Below are positions 1 to 4,686 of a stretch of 23,820 nt of DNA, in pieces. The DNA comes from a virus. Positions within the stretch are counted from its first letter, which is position 1. Every line of letters begins with the position of its first letter. The notes beneath the pieces are model-generated. The model was not told where the DNA came from and ran no database searches. It saw nothing but the letters and a program-made list of their open reading frames with translations. Position numbers and translations under genes: made by a program. The stretch spans positions 1 to 23,820 of the IMG/VR virus record IMGVR_UViG_3300030329_001868. One strand, given 5' to 3'.

Positions 1-278
1 ATCCCGAAATACCTTTTCGCAAAAACTTCGATGCTGTCAAATGCAGCTTGCGCTTCGGGGGAAAGAGTTTCATAAGCGGGAACCTCCGGTTGAATGGTTT
101 TCCCCAATGCTTCTTCCGCCGCGAGATAGTTACGTGGAGCTTTACCGTTTTCTGCGTCGCGGCAAGCGTGGTAAGACAGCCCGCATTGTTTCGATGCTCC
201 GTATAGAGAAACACCTTGTCGCCGCATCGCCAGGTAGTCGGCCCATTTCTCTATTGTTGTGGCTTTGCCTGAAGGCAT
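1..278 (-). CDS. Probable terminase large subunit, N-terminal part with helix-turn-helix (cut by left edge)
   Basis: Open minus-strand frame of 92 codons running off the left edge. ATG at 278 follows AAGGGGACACT, a good ribosome site. Residues about 8-50 (EKWADYLAMRRQGVSLYGA.. to ..SYHACRDAENG) look like a helix-turn-helix that reads repeats or DNA ends. The last visible residues, FDSIEVFAKRYFG, resemble the stretch just before the PWQ/Walker A region of actinophage large terminases that carry an N-terminal HTH, which I recall as a family; the ATPase itself lies outside the window. It starts 9 bp after the cysteine-rich gene and is probably cotranscribed with it. The alternative is a separate small terminase or another HTH protein. 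The reading frame is solid; the function is inferred. Confidence 0.55.
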   Translation of the reverse strand, partial: MPSGKATTIEKWADYLAMRRQGVSLYGASKQCGLSYHACRDAENGKAPRNYLAAEEALGKTIQPEVPAYETLSPEAQAAFDSIEVFAKRYFG

Positions 279-287
279 AGTGTCCCC

Positions 288-566
288 TTATTGGCACGAT
301 TCACAAACGTCAGGGTTCTCCAACCCGCACTCGATAGGAGTGTCATCTGCGAAAGGATCTAATTCTGGGCGTTCACCCATCTCGTTTAACGACATCCACA
401 TGCCATTATCGAATAGTTCTTGGGCGTCGGCCTGATGTTCCATAGCATCCTCTGGGTTAAAACAAAAACAATCTTCAGCGCATTCCGGGCATTGCTCACA
501 AGCGCAGTCATAATGATAGAAGTGACAAAAGCATTCTTCTTCTTTGCATCCACACTTCGTTTCCAC
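288..566 (-). CDS. Cysteine-rich acidic small protein (13 Cys)
   Basis: 92 aa. The GTG start overlaps the ferredoxin stop (TAGTG), implying translational coupling. The first 35 residues hold ten cysteines, mostly as C-x-C or C-x2-C pairs (C5/C7, C12/C14, C21/C23, C26/C29, C33/C35), with His15 and His18; three more (C80, C88, C91) close the protein. The middle is acidic and Cys-free. I do not recognise a family. The pattern suggests metal or Fe-S binding, and the ferredoxin directly upstream makes iron handling or a redox partner role plausible, but that is inference. Together with the 28-aa peptide it flanks the ferredoxin with Cys-rich proteins on both sides. Confidence 0.75.
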   Translation of the reverse strand: METKCGCKEEECFCHFYHYDCACEQCPECAEDCFCFNPEDAMEHQADAQELFDNGMWMSLNEMGERPELDPFADDTPIECGLENPDVCESCQ

Positions 567-802
567 TAGTCGGCCTCAATATAAATACATTCCCCCGGAC
601 ATTCTTCCGCTGATTCTATAACAGCTTCCAAATCGTCGTCTTTGAAGTTCGCTAACCCAAATGCGCCACCCGGATTGTCGAACACATGGCCGTTTTCTTG
701 AACGTAAGCAAGCCCGTCATCTCGCATAACAAAAACGTCAGGACATATTTCCGCACACAACCCATCACCGGTGCAGAGATCCTGGTCGATCCAAACTTTC
801 AT
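566..802 (-). CDS. Phage-encoded ferredoxin (3Fe-4S/4Fe-4S, single cluster)
   Basis: 78 aa from ATG at 802, chosen because it begins with the typical ferredoxin start (MKVWIDQDLCTG) and overlaps the stop of the 28-aa peptide gene (TGATG); a TTG seven codons upstream is less likely. Cluster ligands visible: C10-x5-C16-x3-C20-P near the N-terminus and C68-P-x2-C72 near the C-terminus, the layout of small single-cluster bacterial ferredoxins that carry electrons to oxygenases or P450s. From memory the N-terminus closely resembles ferredoxins of Acidimicrobiia, suggesting acquisition from the host. As an auxiliary metabolic gene it would donate electrons during infection; the partner enzyme is not in the window. 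Family call is firm, physiological role unknown. Confidence 0.9.
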   Translation of the reverse strand: MKVWIDQDLCTGDGLCAEICPDVFVMRDDGLAYVQENGHVFDNPGGAFGLANFKDDDLEAVIESAEECPGECIYIEAD

Positions 803-888
803 CAGCCATCCATATGTCCGCAACAGTCACAATGATTGCATCTACAAGGGCATGACTCACAACTGCAATTTAAGCATTTCACTTTCAT
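802..888 (-). CDS. 28-aa cysteine-rich (metallothionein-like) peptide
   Basis: A very short ORF from ATG 888 to TGA 802-804. Nine of 28 residues are cysteine (C5, C8, C10, C13, C15, C17, C20, C22, C23), in overlapping C-x-C and C-x2-C pairs, plus His19 and His25. Its TGA overlaps the ATG of the ferredoxin (TGATG) and it begins three bases after the stop of the 38-aa gene, so it fits exactly between two genes of the same operon. No strong Shine-Dalgarno is visible; translation may be coupled. I know no family for it; the cysteine density suggests binding of a metal such as zinc, copper or iron (inference). That the ORF is real is supported by position and composition only. Confidence 0.6.
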   Translation of the reverse strand: MKVKCLNCSCESCPCRCNHCDCCGHMDG

Positions 889-891
889 TAG

Positions 892-1008
892 CTACCAACT
901 CAATTTCTTTGGAAGCCGATGCCGTTTCTCTTTCACATACGGGCGCACAATCGGTCTGATCTTAAAACGCTGACCAGCACACATAGAAAGTTTGAACTTC
1001 GTCACCAT
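892..1008 (-). CDS. Small basic peptide, first gene of the cysteine-rich cassette
   Basis: 38 aa, ATG at 1008, TAG at 892-894. It is strongly basic (many Lys/Arg; ends in HRLPKKLSW) with a single cysteine at residue 10. No ribosome site precedes the ATG, but an extended -10 (TGC-TATCTT) ends eight bases upstream, so the transcript would start at or next to the ATG and be leaderless, as is common in actinobacteria. It is the first gene of the minus-strand cassette and ends three bases before the 28-aa peptide. Function unknown; it could bind nucleic acid. The alternative is that it is only a leader whose translation feeds the downstream genes. Confidence 0.5.
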   Translation of the reverse strand: MVTKFKLSMCAGQRFKIRPIVRPYVKEKRHRLPKKLSW

Positions 1009-1016
1009 GCCCAGAA

Positions 1017-1025
1017 AAGATAGCA
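1017..1025 (-). promoter_or_regulatory. Extended -10 promoter, leftward, leaderless
   Basis: Minus-strand TGC-TATCTT matches TGn-TAnnnT. The end of the -10 lies eight bases before the ATG at 1008, putting transcription start at or within a base or two of the start codon. No convincing -35 is seen 17 bp upstream. Confidence 0.45.
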
Positions 1026-1038
1026 GAAAAAAAAGAAA

Positions 1039-1047
1039 TGGTATTAT
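1039..1047 (+). promoter_or_regulatory. Extended -10 promoter, rightward, leaderless
   Basis: TGG-TATTAT (five of six bases of TATAAT plus the TGn extension). The -10 ends six bases before ATG 1054, so +1 should fall at 1053-1054. It is divergent to, and within 15 bp of, the leftward promoter. No clear -35. Confidence 0.5.
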
Positions 1048-1053
1048 TGGGTA

Positions 1054-1332
1054 ATGACTATAGAAGACGTAGCAGACCGAGCTGACGCATGGTCAGAGGC
1101 AATAAAAAAAATAATCAAAGCGATCTCAGCAGCCGGAATTGCCCTCGGAACCGGCATCGCAGCACTCCTAGCCCTATGGCCCTCCTCAGAAACAACCGAA
1201 CCAACACCCGACGTATTAACCGGCACCGGATACGGGCCACAATGCTCCCAGCTATACAACACCATCGACCACACCTGGACAGAATCCCAATGGACAGTAT
1301 GGGAACAACTCAAACGTGACATGAACTGTTAG
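1054..1332 (+). CDS. Small single-pass membrane protein
   Basis: 92 aa. A charged N-terminus (about 1-22) is followed by one hydrophobic helix (about 23-42, AISAAGIALGTGIAALLALW) and a polar, Pro/Thr-rich then Trp-rich C-terminal part with cysteines at 64 and 92. There is no Shine-Dalgarno; the extended -10 six bases upstream predicts a leaderless mRNA. The antisense frame is also open over this stretch, but the plus-frame hydropathy, promoter and C-rich codon third positions (as in the 11182 gene) favour this strand. Its stop is immediately followed by a perfect DnaA box. Function unknown; holin-like or superinfection-exclusion roles are possible but unsupported. Confidence 0.65.
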   Translation: MTIEDVADRADAWSEAIKKIIKAISAAGIALGTGIAALLALWPSSETTEPTPDVLTGTGYGPQCSQLYNTIDHTWTESQWTVWEQLKRDMNC

Positions 1333-1341
1333 TTATCCACA
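1333..1341 (+). promoter_or_regulatory. DnaA box (perfect consensus)
   Basis: TTATCCACA matches the bacterial DnaA consensus exactly. It abuts the TAG of the 1054 gene and lies ten bases before the extended -10 at 1351, so DnaA binding could also regulate that promoter. Confidence 0.6.
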
Positions 1342-1350
1342 AAAAGGGGA

Positions 1351-1359
1351 TGCTATAGT
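1351..1359 (+). promoter_or_regulatory. Extended -10 promoter reading into the non-coding region
   Basis: TGC-TATAGT is five of six for the -10 with the TG extension, predicting a start near 1365-1367. No protein-coding gene follows for 750 bp, so the product would be a structured untranslated RNA or a primer. No good -35. Confidence 0.4.
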
Positions 1360-1365
1360 AACCAA

Positions 1366-1697
1366 CACAAGCAGAGACATCGTGAACAGAACGACGCTAA
1401 CCCAGGCGAAAGTAGGGTTGCGAGGTGCGAAACCTTCGACCCGAACAATCGACGTAGGGCCAGTAAAGCGTTAGACGCTGCCAGTCTCCAACGCCTACGT
1501 GAAAAAACACAAGCAAAGGCGTTCAACAAAAACTCCCAAGACTGAAATCGAGTGCTGGTAAAGGGAAGCCTGGGCAGCACACAAAACATCGACCAGTCAC
1601 AACCCGGCCTTCCAACCGAACAATCCCCGGTTGGCTCCTAAGCGAAACCACGGCTCCGACACCGTACAACAACAGGAAGCTCCCCCACTGGGGGGCT
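1366..1697 (+). ncRNA. Candidate structured RNA downstream of the 1351 promoter
   Basis: Hairpins in order: a 7-bp stem 1452-1458/1494-1500 enclosing a perfect 5-bp hairpin 1467-1471/1475-1479 (AGCGT-TAG-ACGCT); a 6-bp stem 1552-1557/1575-1580; a 7-bp stem 1612-1618/1628-1634; and an 8-bp stem with a C-rich left arm and G-rich right arm at 1678-1697 that could be the 3' end, although no U-run follows. No known RNA family is recognised, and tRNA and tmRNA features are absent. The structures may instead act as DNA in replication initiation. The 3' end is a guess. Confidence 0.25.
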
Positions 1698-1748
1698 ACC
1701 TCTGCTCACCCACCCACCAACACCGTCCGGAATACCTTCCCCACAAGC

Positions 1749-1816
1749 GGAACAAACGGAACAAGTGGAACAAATCACACCCCCTCAAAAGCAGTATTCC
1801 ACAATACGGAACAAAC
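1749..1816 (+). repeat. Iteron-like 9-bp direct repeats
   Basis: Three contiguous 9-mers, GGAACAAAC (1749-1757), GGAACAAGT (1758-1766) and GGAACAAAT (1767-1775), and a fourth GGAACAAAC at 1808-1816, the last preceded by a small palindrome (GTATT-CCAC-AATAC, 1793-1806). Tandem short repeats next to DnaA boxes are typical of origins that bind an initiator. The repeat length is a multiple of three, so a coding repeat cannot be formally excluded, but no credible gene frames it. Confidence 0.5.
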
Positions 1817-2004
1817 CCCTGAACCAAACCCCCCAAAACACCGATAAACAAGATGTGTGTGGTAGGGGCGGCGGTAATCCCCCCCTTTTAGCGTGTGAGC
1901 TTACTAAACGTTCGTTAAGCAGTGAGGTATCCCCCAAATTTCCCACGACAGGACCCCGAGACTAAATTCTAATTACCGTTAGGTAACTTGTGGTGTGGTT
2001 CAGG

Positions 2005-2025
2005 TTATGCACAGCTTGTGGATAT
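2005..2025 (+). promoter_or_regulatory. Facing pair of DnaA-like boxes
   Basis: TTATGCACA (2005-2013) fits TTWTNCACA. Three bases on, TGTGGATAT (2017-2025) is a minus-strand box with one mismatch. The pair forms a near-palindrome and lies next to an AT-rich stretch (about 2027-2065), the arrangement expected of an unwinding region. Confidence 0.45.
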
Positions 2026-2038
2026 CTCTGTAATGTTT

Positions 2039-2083
2039 TTGTTACATAAATGGCGCATTTTGTACTACGAACTCTGCTACCGT
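2039..2083 (+). promoter_or_regulatory. Candidate promoter of the early operon
   Basis: Two weak options: TTGTTA (2039-2044) with TACTAC (2063-2068) at 18 bp spacing, or an extended -10 TGC-TACCGT (2075-2083). Either would give a short leader before GTG 2118. Position is logical, the match is poor. Confidence 0.25.
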
Positions 2084-2117
2084 TCTCTGTATCGGCTAGA
2101 CGTGAAGGAGAGAGCAC

Positions 2118-2522
2118 GTGGCAAAGGCTAAGTTTTGGGGAAACCTCAACAAAGGCTGTATTTCTTACAAGGATACCGGAGCGACTGAGTACCTGACAGG
2201 TTCTCAGGTTGTAGCGCTTACGGGTTGCGAGTTTCGGGTACAGGCTGCCGGTCACCTGCGTGCAGTGAAGGTGCGTGAGGTTGTGGCACGGATACACGCG
2301 GAAGCGTGGGAAGTCGTACCCGGCTCTATCGCTGACTATGAGAACGACTCCGATTGGGTCGAGGTCTCTTACAACCCGAAGGAGCGACCGGAGCAGGATC
2401 ATTTCGCTACCCGTAGCGGAGAGCGTGTCAACACTGCGCAACGTGCGGTAATCATTACAGATCCATCTATTAACAATAAAGCAAAAGTAAAAGCGTTCGT
2501 ACTTACCGGTACGACTAACTAA
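2118..2522 (+). CDS. Conserved-type early phage protein, function unknown
   Basis: 134 aa, GTG start preceded by GAAGGAGAG, a strong ribosome site, so the GTG is preferred. Soluble, no signal peptide or membrane segment. It starts MAKAKFWGNLNKG and has a central WVEVSYNPKERPEQDHFATRSGE stretch; from memory this recalls small actinophage proteins with a YNP motif and unknown role, but the match is weak. It is the first gene of the rightward operon just after the candidate origin, so early expression is likely. No catalytic motif is visible. Confidence 0.75.
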   Translation: MAKAKFWGNLNKGCISYKDTGATEYLTGSQVVALTGCEFRVQAAGHLRAVKVREVVARIHAEAWEVVPGSIADYENDSDWVEVSYNPKERPEQDHFATRSGERVNTAQRAVIITDPSINNKAKVKAFVLTGTTN

Positions 2523-2539
2523 AAGAAAGTAGAGAGAGA

Positions 2540-2974
2540 ATGTCAGACGTTACAGAAACTTGGGAAGCGTACGAAAGAAGCGTTCTAGCGTTCGAGCGTG
2601 CTTTGTGCGCTGCTATGGATTTAGGCGTGGACAGTGAACCCGTCTACAAATTTATGATTGACGAAGATTTAAGCGTGGAGAAGATAGAAGATTACCCAGA
2701 ATTGTGGGAAGCATGGTTTAATTCTAACGTGCTGGAGATTATTAACATTACGCGCACGTCATGGGCAGACAATGAGCCGACTCTAGACGCTGTAGAACTC
2801 CTGCTAGCGTTCGGCGGTCCTAACGTGCGTCTAACTGTCCCCATGCGTTTCGATACCGAGTGGGCTACCTTATCGGTCCATTGGGCTAGCGAGTCGTTCG
2901 AACGTGAGATTCATGTCCCACAAATAAAAGACGTGCTAGGCGTACACGCGGAATGTTTCGCACCTATTAGCTAA
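2540..2974 (+). CDS. Hypothetical early protein
   Basis: 144 aa, ATG 2540 behind a GA-repeat ribosome site (AGAGAGAGA) 17 bases after the previous stop. Acidic, with many Trp and Glu. It begins with a helical stretch (about 5-60), then a segment around residues 90-125 (NVRLTVPMRFDTEWATLSVHW) that looks like beta strands. No motif, membrane segment or family recognised. Its stop is followed at once by a structured RNA element, so it may end a translational unit. Codon use matches its neighbours. Confidence 0.7.
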   Translation: MSDVTETWEAYERSVLAFERALCAAMDLGVDSEPVYKFMIDEDLSVEKIEDYPELWEAWFNSNVLEIINITRTSWADNEPTLDAVELLLAFGGPNVRLTVPMRFDTEWATLSVHWASESFEREIHVPQIKDVLGVHAECFAPIS

Positions 2975-2978
2975 CCCA

Positions 2979-3040
2979 GAGCTGTGAAGCTCAATAGCCA
3001 CACAGGATTTAGTCCTACAGGCTCACAACCTGAGTGTGGC
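2979..3040 (+). promoter_or_regulatory. Structured leader: GNRA hairpin plus three-way junction
   Basis: GAGCT-GTGA-AGCTC (2979-2992) is a perfect 5-bp stem closed by a GNRA-type tetraloop. Next, a 7-bp stem GCCACAC/GTGTGGC (2997-3003/3034-3040) encloses two perfect 4-bp hairpins, 3004-3016 (AGGA/TCCT) and 3018-3032 (CAGG/CCTG), with single A linkers at 3017 and 3033. This is a complete small three-way junction upstream of the 3075 gene. It could control translation, RNA stability or termination. No known riboswitch class is recognised. Confidence 0.5.
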
Positions 3041-3074
3041 ACGCTACAAAACAACAGAAAGAGAGAGTAGCAAA

Positions 3075-3530
3075 ATGAGAGAGAACTACGAAGGTGTAAA
3101 CGTGCTGGACACTGACCCATTCAAACATTACCTATGGGAGATAGTGATGAACGGAGGAGCAGACGAGTTTGCAGGTAGCGCAGATTTCCACGGTCTAACA
3201 ATCGACCGACTCGGTAGGCACGTCCTAATCTGTAACGCTTGGGGACGCCTAGAGCATGTAAAAATGCACGGCCATAAATGGGAGCATCATTTTCATATGT
3301 GGCTAGAAGATTACTTTGGGGAGGATGAAGCGTTTAGGCTGACTCAGTTACATCAGGACTGGCAATATGACGACTACTACTTCCCTATGAACGACGGAGA
3401 GACAGTCGCTCAGGCTGTAGCACGTCGAGACCTGGAGTCACCTGACTCAGCGCACGTCTACTACTACGACGCTAAGAATGGCACAACGACGTTCTACTAT
3501 GACGACGGTAGCGCTATCGCTAGCCTGTAG
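3075..3530 (+). CDS. Hypothetical early protein, Tyr/Asp-rich C-terminus
   Basis: 151 aa. I chose ATG 3075 because GAAAGAGAGAG precedes it with normal spacing; a GTG at 3036 would start inside the structured leader and has no ribosome site. The middle is His-rich (residues 63-80, VKMHGHKWEHHFHMW), which might bind metal. The C-terminal third is full of Tyr and Asp (YDDYYF, VYYYDAKNGTTTFYYDDG), the look of a beta-hairpin repeat. No family recognised. It sits between two structured leaders, so its expression is probably tuned separately from its neighbours. Confidence 0.7.
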   Translation: MRENYEGVNVLDTDPFKHYLWEIVMNGGADEFAGSADFHGLTIDRLGRHVLICNAWGRLEHVKMHGHKWEHHFHMWLEDYFGEDEAFRLTQLHQDWQYDDYYFPMNDGETVAQAVARRDLESPDSAHVYYYDAKNGTTTFYYDDGSAIASL

Positions 3531-3537
3531 TTTCTGA

Positions 3538-3592
3538 CACTCACCTATCGGCTCATGCTGGTAGGTGGGTGCCAGTGCCTACCGGTAACTGG
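3538..3592 (+). promoter_or_regulatory. Structured leader with 12-bp hairpin
   Basis: CACTCACCTATC (3538-3549) pairs over all 12 positions (two G-U) with 3560-3571 across a 10-nt loop; a second hairpin, CCAGT/ACTGG (3572-3576/3588-3592), ends against the GA-rich ribosome site of the 3613 gene, touching the first bases of GGAGAGAG. There is no U-run, so this is more likely a leader structure than a simple terminator. Confidence 0.5.
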
Positions 3593-3612
3593 AGAGAGAG
3601 AAAAGAGAGACA

Positions 3613-3921
3613 ATGACTAGCAGAGTAGAATTTGCGAACAGCGCTGGCCGAATCGTAGAAATAGATTTCGGCCACGAGATGGAAGAAGCCATCAAATATT
3701 GCAGGACTGCCGACGAGTACCACAGAGTGCTGGTCCCCTACTGCGAATACTGCGAGAAGCGAATGACGCAGGACGATCTTCCCAAAGGACATCTCTATGG
3801 GGAACTATGCGACGAGTGTTTTGACTTTCGCTGTTGCAGCCTAGAAGAAGCCGGAGTAGAAGATTCTGTAATCGCAGAAGCAGCAAAGTTTGCACAGTTT
3901 GAATGGACGGTATGGGCATGA
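3613..3921 (+). CDS. Small zinc-ribbon protein
   Basis: 102 aa, ATG 3613 behind a long GA-rich ribosome tract. Two CxxC pairs (C44/C47 and C66/C69, with C74/C75 just after) form a zinc-ribbon-like knuckle pair about 18 residues apart. An amphipathic N-terminal part (1-40) and an acidic C-terminal helix flank it. The function is unknown; small zinc ribbons in phage early regions often bind nucleic acid or host RNA polymerase (family knowledge, not shown here). The stop overlaps the next start (ATGA). Confidence 0.7.
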   Translation: MTSRVEFANSAGRIVEIDFGHEMEEAIKYCRTADEYHRVLVPYCEYCEKRMTQDDLPKGHLYGELCDECFDFRCCSLEEAGVEDSVIAEAAKFAQFEWTVWA

Positions 3922-4145
3922 TGGACCTAAGCGACCGACGAGTACAAGACATGCTAGAAGCAGACAAACAAGAAGCACTAGCACGAATACGAGCCAAGAA
4001 ACTCAGAAAGAACGTGATCGAACTACAAAACTTTAACCCTCCGACAATGGAACCACGCTTTTGGGGAGCCGACGACGACTGGTACAAGTGCTCACAAAAC
4101 GAGTGGGCTGGGGACCTTAACGAATTCACAGGAGAGACACGATGA
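3918..4145 (+). CDS. Hypothetical early protein
   Basis: 75 aa from ATG 3918, which overlaps the upstream stop as ATGA; in-frame ATGs at 3903, 3912 and 3921 are alternatives. The N-terminal half is a charged helix (about 3-35, rich in Ala/Arg/Lys/Glu), the C-terminal half is aromatic (PRFWGADDDWYKCS). No family recognised. Coupled to genes on both sides. Confidence 0.65.
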   Translation: MMDLSDRRVQDMLEADKQEALARIRAKKLRKNVIELQNFNPPTMEPRFWGADDDWYKCSQNEWAGDLNEFTGETR

Positions 4146-4342
4146 TGGATTTTCTGAGCGAGATTTACAGCGACTACCTACTGAAACACGACCTACCGGC
4201 GGTGTGCGCCGAAGAACTAGCAGTGTCACACTTCGGAACAGATCACCACGACTGGCTAGAAAAATTCATCGTGGTGTGGGACCACTACCAACAACAACAC
4301 GACAGAAATATGTACGGAGGAGAGAACTATGGCAACCGCTAG
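4142..4342 (+). CDS. Hypothetical early protein
   Basis: 66 aa, ATG 4142 overlapping the previous stop, with GGAGAG upstream; a second ATG follows at once. Predicted mostly helical and acidic, with several His and Trp (FGTDHHDWLEKFIVVWDHY). No signal peptide, membrane segment or motif that I can name. It overlaps the next gene by 14 bp. Confidence 0.65.
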   Translation: MMDFLSEIYSDYLLKHDLPAVCAEELAVSHFGTDHHDWLEKFIVVWDHYQQQHDRNMYGGENYGNR

Positions 4343-4589
4343 AATCGGATCAGTCGTGACAGACAGCGCGTGCATCTCGATTATTGCACCCGAACGCATC
4401 ACGAACGTAGACGAACGAAACGAAGCGTGCGCTCCGACGCTGGACACAGTATTCGGACAGTGTTTCGATGATCTAGCGTTCTCGTTCGCTACTGGCATGG
4501 ACGGCGAATATCCAATAGTCGCCACCTTTGACCCGGACACGCGAGCAATAACCGCCATCACTATTCAACTAATACCCGACAAAATTTAG
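4329..4589 (+). CDS. Hypothetical early protein
   Basis: 86 aa, ATG 4329 behind GGAGGAGAG, a strong ribosome site inside the previous gene. Predicted mixed alpha/beta; the C-terminal part (DGEYPIVATFDPDTRAITAITIQLIPDKI) reads as beta strands. Cysteines at 15, 34 and 45 show no metal motif. No family recognised. It is the last gene before the 4594 hairpin. Confidence 0.65.
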   Translation: MATARIGSVVTDSACISIIAPERITNVDERNEACAPTLDTVFGQCFDDLAFSFATGMDGEYPIVATFDPDTRAITAITIQLIPDKI

Positions 4590-4593
4590 ATCG

Positions 4594-4653
4594 CACTGGG
4601 CTGGGGGACTCTCTCCCCCCGGCTCAGTGTCCCACCCCTACAGTAGGGTGTGG
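4594..4653 (+). promoter_or_regulatory. Double hairpin between early genes (terminator or structured leader)
   Basis: A 14-bp stem (4594-4607 with 4616-4629, two G-U pairs) has an 8-nt loop. A second stem follows: CCAC-CCCTA (4632-4640) pairs with TAGGG-T-GTGG (4644-4653), nine pairs with one bulged T and loop CAG. No U-run follows, but the first stem is GC-rich enough to pause polymerase. The loop (ACTCTCTC) is similar to that of the real terminator at 11511. It also forms the 5' leader of the 4687 gene. Confidence 0.5.
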
Positions 4654-4686
4654 TACATTAAACGAGAGAGAAAGAGAGGGGACAAA

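Larger units (their letters stand above)
1333..2117 (+). other. 785-bp intergenic region, candidate replication origin
   Basis: No ORF here has a ribosome site and a plausible protein. The region holds a perfect DnaA box at its left end, a facing pair of DnaA-like boxes at 2005-2025, an AT-rich stretch just right of that pair (about 2027-2065), four nearly identical 9-mers (1749-1816), inverted repeats at 1452-1500, 1552-1580, 1612-1634, 1678-1697, 1899-1920 and 1973-1986, and a visible change from C/A-rich to G/T-rich plus strand near 1853. With no polymerase or helicase gene in the window, an origin that recruits host DnaA would make sense. The assignment is inferred from motifs. Confidence 0.5.

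Noticed and set aside
1044-1322. 92-aa ORF antisense to the 1054 gene
   Set aside because: The plus frame has a promoter, a clean membrane segment and matching codon use; the antisense frame has none.
1366-1697. tRNA or tmRNA in the structured region
   Set aside because: No cloverleaf, T-loop or tag sequence can be found; only unrelated hairpins.
1631-1965. Two plus-strand ORFs (63 and 66 aa) in the gene-free region
   Set aside because: TTG and GTG starts without ribosome sites, low-complexity products, and the repeats look like DNA sites rather than protein repeats.
1962-2441. 159-aa ORF on the minus strand
   Set aside because: Antisense to the 2118 gene and the DnaA-box region; no ribosome site and no protein-like composition.
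3036-3074. GTG 3036 as start of the 3075 gene
   Set aside because: It lies within the closing stem of the three-way junction and has no ribosome site, whereas ATG 3075 has one.
3692-4129. 145-aa ORF on the minus strand
   Set aside because: Lies opposite a coupled series of plus-strand genes with good ribosome sites.
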